Assembly (NCBI GenBank): GCA_033064195.1
Contig: JARBJD010000010.1
Span: forward strand, 124,001 to 188,000
DNA from: Blattamonas nauphoetae
Lineage: Eukaryota > Preaxostyla > Oxymonadida
Direction: 5' to 3'
DNA: 64,000 nt
Shown: positions 57,387-64,000 of the stretch, piece by piece
How the letters are laid out: the number at the start of each line of letters is the position of its first letter
Numbering within the stretch: the stretch's first letter is position 1
The notes under the pieces: model-generated
The model's database searches: none
What the model was told of the DNA's origin: nothing
What the model saw: the letters and a program-made list of their open reading frames with translations, nothing else
Made by a program: the position numbers and the translations under genes

Positions 57387-60300
57387 ATGCAGATATCTGA
57401 GCATCACAGCATTGTCGCTGGAAAAGGACGGAGTCTCCTGAATATAAATCCTCGAACAGAGACAATTCTTACATGTTCAGGGAAATTCTTCACTGGTATC
57501 CTTAGAATCACTCATTCTCTCGTCTTGTCTCTACGTTTTCTGTATCGAATGATACAACATTTCTTTCTCATATATTTCCTTTTTCTATCGATTTCAGAAG
57601 TTGATATCCATTCAAATGCTGTGATTTGCCGGCAAATCTTACCTTTTGCTCCAACCGATATGTTCGTCGCTCAAAGCGGAACTCTTTTAATCTTTTTTGA
57701 TGGCACTGCCACATTTCATTGCATGCAAAAACATGGACCGTCTCTTCGTCTTTTAAGTCGTCTCCGCCTCTCGTCGTCGTTCGAGAAATTACGTCCATTC
57801 CAAATGGCTGTCAGCCCGATCGAAGCCAAACTCGCAATCGTCTATCCTCACTCAAACAAACTTCTTCGTTTGATTTCTCCTTTTTGATTGGTCCTAGTTC
57901 TCTCTCTCCTCCACACAATCTCTGACAAAAAGAAAGGCACACTCCTCAAACCAACGATATTCACAGTCAAACACGATAAGGACTTGATCTGTGTTGCGTT
58001 TCACCCATCGAGGCCAATCTTCATTACATCGTCATCTGACAGTATTCTTCGGATTTACGACAGTAATACAAATGAGCTGCTTTCCTCTATTGACGAATCA
58101 GCTCTCTCAGGTGACTCAAAAAACAGGGCAGTTTATCGATGTATCGCTGTTTCAAGAAGTGATATTAAACCAAGATCATCACAGACGAAGTCAGGATTTG
58201 GTGCATTCGAGGTTGGTTCTGCCGCTGTTCCAGATCTCCTTGCAGTTGGAGATACCTCAGGAAAACTTTGGTGCTGGAATATTTCTGATCCAAAAGCCCC
58301 TGTCTTTGCCGGTGCACGTCGAATCGACCCAACCCACAGCCTTGTTCACATCTCGTTCTCTCCATCATCGGAAACTTGTTCTATGATCATTATGGCTGAT
58401 GATGGATCATGCCAATCGTATGCATACTCATCACCTGATACTTTACGTGATGCTGATGGAGCACTGATTCCACCTCCAACAAAAATGGATGATTATTCAG
58501 GAATCATGAAAAGTGACATTCTTGTCCCTTTTTCTATTCCTGTGAGCAAATCAACTGCTCCTCCAAATACTCCCAAAGCATTGCATTTCCCCCTCTTTCG
58601 AACACCTCCCATTCAGTTTCACGATTCATCTGACATCATTCTCATCCCAGCCAAGCAAAAGAACACTCTCTACACGTACTCCCACTCATTCCACACGGCC
58701 GTTCAACCCCTTGTCGTTATTACGTCATATCCCGTCTCATTTTTCTTCAATCCTCAACCCTTTCCGGACCGAGGTCTTATCACTCCAACTGAAATCGCCC
58801 ATCCTGTTGTGAACATCCCTGAGCTCTCAAGCATCGCGGAATGCAGCAACGAAGCCACGTTACCCTCGCTGGATGTTCTTCTTCGCGCCTCAGCATTCCC
58901 CATAAATCCAACCATCCCGTTCTTCTCCTCGTTCGGCCAATTCTCCCTCTACTTCTACAACTCCCAGCGAACAGTCCCTTCACAAGTTCTTCCGCCTCTT
59001 CTCACTGTCGACCTCCCCGGTTCTCAAGCAGGCACGCCAAAACCCGGCCAAAAGCCAGCATCTCGTCAAATCAGACTCCACCCAATCCGCGTCCAAGGGT
59101 CGCTCTTCCATCCGTACGTGCTCGTCCTCCTCGAAGCCGTCTCCTCGCAGCAGACAATCGGATGGGAAAGTGTTGTGTACTTTGCAGTCGTCAAGCCCCC
59201 ATCCGCTCTCACTCCCGACGAGGAGATGGAAGCCTTTGACCCGTCTGTCGTTCAGCAGAACATGCCGTGTGTCCTCATCCCTCCCACACCCTGTCGCGAT
59301 GCCACCTTTGTCGGTCCAAACAACGACACGAACGTGGCTGCGATTACAGTGGACGGGGCGATGCTGTCTTTGTACAGTTTTGCTCTTCCAACGCCTGAAC
59401 AGCTGGCTGGAGTGAAGAAAGGACTCTGCCCGCTTGTGTTCAAGAAAGAGTGGAGCCAGCCGCTCCCCACCATCTCAGACCGCTTCTTCTCCACTCCGAT
59501 GGGAGGCGGCTCCTGTCTGTTGTACCACGAGACCACAAACGGAAACAGACTCGTGCTCTCTGCAGGTGCTGCCCAGTGGTGTGTCAAAGGCCACCGCACT
59601 CGACTCCTTCGGTCGTCTTCAAGAATCGCTCCCATGTCTCGATTCACCTCCTTCGCAAGCACACCAGCCGCCCACTCCCAGACGACTTCGCTGATCACAG
59701 TGGGCTTTTCAAACGTCACAGAGTATCTCCCTCCACGCGGTTCATTTGTTGTCCGACCTGTCGCAACTGGTGATTCGGACATCGTCGAAGAAAAAGTGGG
59801 AGAGATAGTGCTTCAGTCGGAAGAGATTCCCCTCTCAGTGGAGTGGGTGAGACTCCCTGCAGATCCAACAGTCACGTGGGATGACCACGAAGAAAAGACA
59901 AAGGGTGAGCCAATCATCACCCAAATTGCCAACAAACAAGATGTGCAGATCAGAGCAATTGGAGCAATCATGACGACTCTCCGCATCATCATCGTCGACA
60001 GCACACTCCACGTGCTGAAGACAATCACACGCACAGAACACTCCTGTCCGCCCATGTACAACAAAGCCATTCCCTACTTCACATCCATCAAGTGGGTCTC
60101 CACTGCTCTCTTCTACACCACTCCGAATCATCTCTTCTTCACCACAATCAGCCCTGCCATCGAACCGCTTCTTGTGGCTCCATTTCCTTACACAAATGCT
60201 GGTTTGTCCCTTTTTCTTTTTTCTCTTCTCAGTCATCTCCGCTATCCTTCCCGACCGAGTGATCGTGGCCAGCAATCCTCCCCCTCACCCACTTTTTGCC

Positions 60301-63300
60301 GTGCCCACCCCAACATTCACAACCATCCCATTCTCAATATTCACCCCGTTTGTTTTGTCACTTGCCTCTCTCCCCGCCACCACACTCGCCCCTGTCCACG
60401 TCCTCCATCTTGTGGACTTTGCTTGTTACATGTTCCCCCCTCCCACTCTCCCAGAAACCTTCTTCCAATCACTCTTCGCTCTTCGACGAGGACCGCTTGC
60501 ACAATACATCCTCACTCATTTCAAAACGAAGTCACTCCCTCCGTTCATCCCCACCACACGAGGGTCCGCTTCTCGCTACGACTCTTCCCTCTTCATCCGA
60601 TTCACCTCTGCCATCTCCGCTGGCAGTATCGACCAAGCCATCGTCTATGCTGAAGAGGCGTTCGTGGAGCTGTTTGGCGATCTTCAGAACAAAGGACAGG
60701 TCAGTCCCACACCAGAATCGATCTTCCGCACTCTCCTTTCGAGCGGACTGTACTGGTTCCTTCTTCGTGGCCTCGTTGACTCTCTTCATCAGGATAAGGT
60801 GGAGATAGCCAAGCGATATGCGTTCTTGATGAACGATAACGGAGTCAACGAATCCCTCGCCAATTATCTGAAGACATACGACATCTACGCCAAACACGAC
60901 TCCGAATCAGCTTCTGAATGCATCGCTGACCTCGATCTCCACGCTGAGACTCTCGCTGAGAAATTGAACAACAATCCGGATGCCCGATGGGACGTCACAC
61001 CTTTCACAACACATCCAATCAAACCTAATCCAACCCACTTTGTCCCGCCAACCAATCTCGGAGAAGCGTTCAACCCACAGTCAGTCCCGTCGTCGGGAAG
61101 AAACAGTCCCGTCCAAACACCAGAATTCTCCATCCCGCACATCCTCTACGCGTCGATCTGCAAAGGCCGATACACTCGAAACTATGCCGCAGAAGTGGAA
61201 CTGGCGAAGGAGAACGGGACACTCACAGCATCCACAAGGAAGGGCAAGAAAACCCCGCAGTATCCTGGCGAGGGCGTCATCGATGAGCACCGATTTGATC
61301 TGTACACAATCATCATGCCCCCATCTGGCACAACACTCTCACAACCTCGTCTTCTGTTCGGAAAGAAGATGACTGACCCTGAAATCGAGGAGTTCTCCAT
61401 CCACCCAAAAGGGTACTGCGTGGATCGCCAGACTCTGATCCCCGTGGACAACACAAACAACGCAGCTCCGCTGGATGATTGGACGAGTCTCTTCCCTTCC
61501 TCAACATTCGTCCCACCCTTCAACCACATCTCATCAATCCCAAATCCAGTTTCACTGGTCGACGGACAACACCTCACAGACAATCAACTCCATGCGATTG
61601 ATGCTCTCTGCTTGCCAATCAGGACCTTCGCTGTGAGTGAAGACGGCTGGATTCAGATGCACACCCAGCCGAGTGTAGCTCCGACAAAGAAAGGTCGCAA
61701 AGCACCCAAACCGACGTTCGGCGGGACACCAAAACTGACCACAAAAGGAGCCAATCTGTCTGGAAGTGCAGCTAACACGAACAACCTCAACCAGTCTGGC
61801 CAAAGTGAAGCTCCGATTGAGGACCACTTTGCTCCAATTTGGGGAGACGATGGGAACGACCCGAAGAAACCCAAGTTGATGATCACAATGAAAGAGAAGC
61901 CAGCCGAAGCTCCTAAAGAAGGTGAGGAGGAGCACGATCCCGAAAATGAAGGAGCCGACAACGGTTTTGCGTTGGACATTTCTGAGGACGATAACCCGCA
62001 GCAAGAAGATTATCGGGAGGAGACAGGTCAGGGGACGAACTCTTTCTTCAGCTCGAACAACGACTTCTTCACAAACACCGAAGAGACGGATGGTGGGGAT
62101 GGGTTCAACTCGATCATGTCGAGACAGCAGTCGTACAACCAAACCAGCTCCTTCTTCGGCCAGCCTGAAGTCGCAGACGCCTCTTCCTCATTCTTCGGTG
62201 ACTTCCAACAAGGCGAGCGAGAAGAAGACCAGAACCAGAACCAGTACGACCAGGACCAGCAGAACGACTACAACGATCCTTTCCTCCAACCGAGCGGGTA
62301 TGCACCATCAGGAGAGCAAGAAGAGCGAGACCCTTACAGCAGCGACCCATACAGCACTGATCCTGGAGCGCAAGAAGAGCGAGATCCGTACAGCAGCGAC
62401 CCGTACAGCAGCGACCCGTACAGCAATGATCCATACGCCAGCGATACATATGGGAACGATCCTTACACAAACGATCCGTACAGCAGAGATCCTTATTCCA
62501 ACGATCCTTACACGCAGGATCCGTACTCCAACGACCCGTACACACACGACCCGTACTCCAACGACAACACAGCCAACGATCCGTACACAAATCAATCATA
62601 TGAGAACGATCCTTATTTGAACAATTCGTACGATCATAATCCTTATTCAAACGATCAGGCTCAGCCAAGTCCAGCGATGAGCACATATGACAACGCAGGG
62701 TACTATGGGGAAGAGCAGCAGAAGTACGAGGAGGACACGTCATACACCCACACTGACACCACTCACGACGCACACAGTGGTGAACACTCTGGTCTCAATG
62801 AAAGTTACACTGACACACATTCATCCGACCATGGAACGGGATATGACGAGAATGCGCAGACGACATACGGTGATACTGAACAACCAGCCCACACCGACAC
62901 CTCGGGTGATCAACAAGGATATGACTCTTCCAACCAACATCAGTACACCGAACCCGACCCGTATTCCTCCAACCAAGCCCATGACAACACAGACAACACC
63001 CAACACAACACGACAGACAACTACGACTCGTCATACGGGCAGAACTACGGAAACAACTACGACTCGTCGTACAACCAGAACTACGGAGACAACTACGCCA
63101 GCGGTGGGTACGACTACAGCACGCAGAGCTACGATCAAAACAACTACGACCAGTCGTACTACAGCGGAGACTACAACCAGAGCTACGGACAAGGAAACTA
63201 TGACTATGCGACAGACAGTGGGAACACGAATTATGGACAGGACTCGTACAACCAGGGAGACTACTCGTACAACTACGATCAGACAAACACAGCGCAGCAA

Positions 63301-64000
63301 GATTATTCGTATTCAGACACGCAACAGTACGATCAGACGTACGCCGACCACACACAGGCTGACCAAACATACTCCGATCCTGCACCAACTGACAACACCC
63401 ACACAGAAGCAGCTTATGGCGAACACACAGACACAAATGCGACAGAGGCGAGTCAGAATGCATATGACCACCAACAGGAAGGGGAAGGCACGACACAAGA
63501 TTACTCGCACGATTACTTGCATCATGAAGATCCGGAACAAGGCGAGTTTGGAACCAGTGATCAATATCAACACGCCGAATACAGGACTCACGAACAGGAA
63601 GAGCAGACATATTCAACTGAAACAGAACATCACGAATATCAAGAGGAACATCACGAATCTCAAGAGGAACATCACGAAACTCATGAAGAACATCACGAAT
63701 CTCACGAGGAACATCACGAATCTCATGAAGACAATCAAGATTCCCATGAGGAACATCACAATTCTCACGAGGAACACCACGAATCTCATGAAGAAAATCA
63801 AGATTCCCATGAGGAACATCACAATTCTCACGAAGAGCATCACGAATCTCACGAGGAACATCACGAATCTCATGAAGACAATCAAGATTCCCATGAGGAA
63901 CATCACAATTCTCACGAGGAACACCACGAATCTCATGAAGAAAATCAAGATTCCCATGAGGAACATCACAATTCTCACGAAGAGCATCACGAATCTCACG
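57387..64000 (+). CDS. Large beta-propeller/solenoid protein with prion-like tail (runs off window)
   Basis: Start ATG 57387 (MQISEHHSIVAGKGRSLLNI). Introns are at about 57496-57596, 57868-57897 (30 nt, containing a TGA) and 60202-60232 (31 nt); the final exon stays open to the window end, over 2000 residues so far. WD40-like repeats appear early (LICVAFHPSRPIFITSSSDS-ILRIYD; LLAVGDTSGKLWCWNIS). A helical stretch lies around 60500-60950 (FRTLLSSGLYWFLLRGLVDS). Acidic and Gln/Asn/Tyr-rich low-complexity sequence follows, with DPYS/NDPY repeats (62330-62640) and a YDQNNYDQSYYSGDYN-type segment. The propeller-then-solenoid order is shared by coatomer- and TSET-type and IFT proteins; I cannot choose among them. 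Confidence 0.75.
62330..62640 (+). repeat. NDPY-type coding repeat
   Basis: In frame, (N/S)DPY(S/T) recurs about twenty times at 12-15 nt spacing, giving a tyrosine-rich disordered stretch inside the propeller protein. Confidence 0.85.
63606..64000 (+). repeat. 21-nt HEEHHES coding repeat
   Basis: Heptapeptides HEEHHES, HEDNQDS, HEEHHNS and HEENQDS alternate in a higher-order pattern to the window edge. They create a His/Glu-rich tail that could bind metal or be pH-sensitive (inference). The array may continue past the window. Confidence 0.9.

Overview
The window comes from a eukaryotic nuclear genome, most likely an oxymonad flagellate (Preaxostyla; Monocercomonoides- or Blattamonas-like). 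Protein genes are cut by very short introns (about 29-145 nt, many 29-55 nt) that restore long conserved frames. A decayed SufD-SufS fusion segment, joined in the order of the SufDSU protein known from Preaxostyla, points the same way. There is no operon structure, no Shine-Dalgarno pattern, and I found no rRNA or tRNA gene. Species-level naming is inference.

Layout. 1-1066 and 14888-17935 (minus) are two halves of one SCC3/STAG cohesin-subunit gene. They are split by a 13.8-kb Tc1/mariner-type transposon (1067-14887) inserted at a TA; removing it restores the reading frame exactly. The element has iteron-like terminal inverted repeats, an uninterrupted DD34E transposase gene (13065-14579), three large minisatellite arrays and an older transposase relic. 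18.1-19.4 kb holds decayed coding pieces. 19844-21953 is a hAT-like element (8-bp target duplication) carrying the SufD-SufS piece. 23086-30565 is a Mutator-like element (about 280-bp inverted ends, 9-bp target duplication) carrying a decayed DOCK-family GEF region joined to a beta-helix surface-protein region.

31.1-45.6 kb holds CDC27/APC3, an inverted partial copy of separase, the kleisin RAD21 and a complete separase gene. 45762-47216 is a 1.5-kb TA-flanked transposon. 47.2-64 kb is a housekeeping stretch: a DUF1963/YwqG-like protein, a prominin-like five-span membrane protein (minus), ER Hsp70/BiP, exosome subunit RRP40, V-ATPase subunit B, and a large beta-propeller protein with a low-complexity tail running off the window.

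How it fits together. SCC3 and RAD21 are cohesin subunits, separase cuts the kleisin, and CDC27 is part of the APC/C that releases separase from inhibition. Four genes of one chromosome-segregation pathway within about 45 kb is striking, the more so because one is split by a giant transposon and another has a broken inverted copy nearby. Three of the four TIR elements contain DNA foreign to a minimal transposon (minisatellites, SufDSU, DOCK/beta-helix), so TIR-mediated capture of other DNA looks common here.
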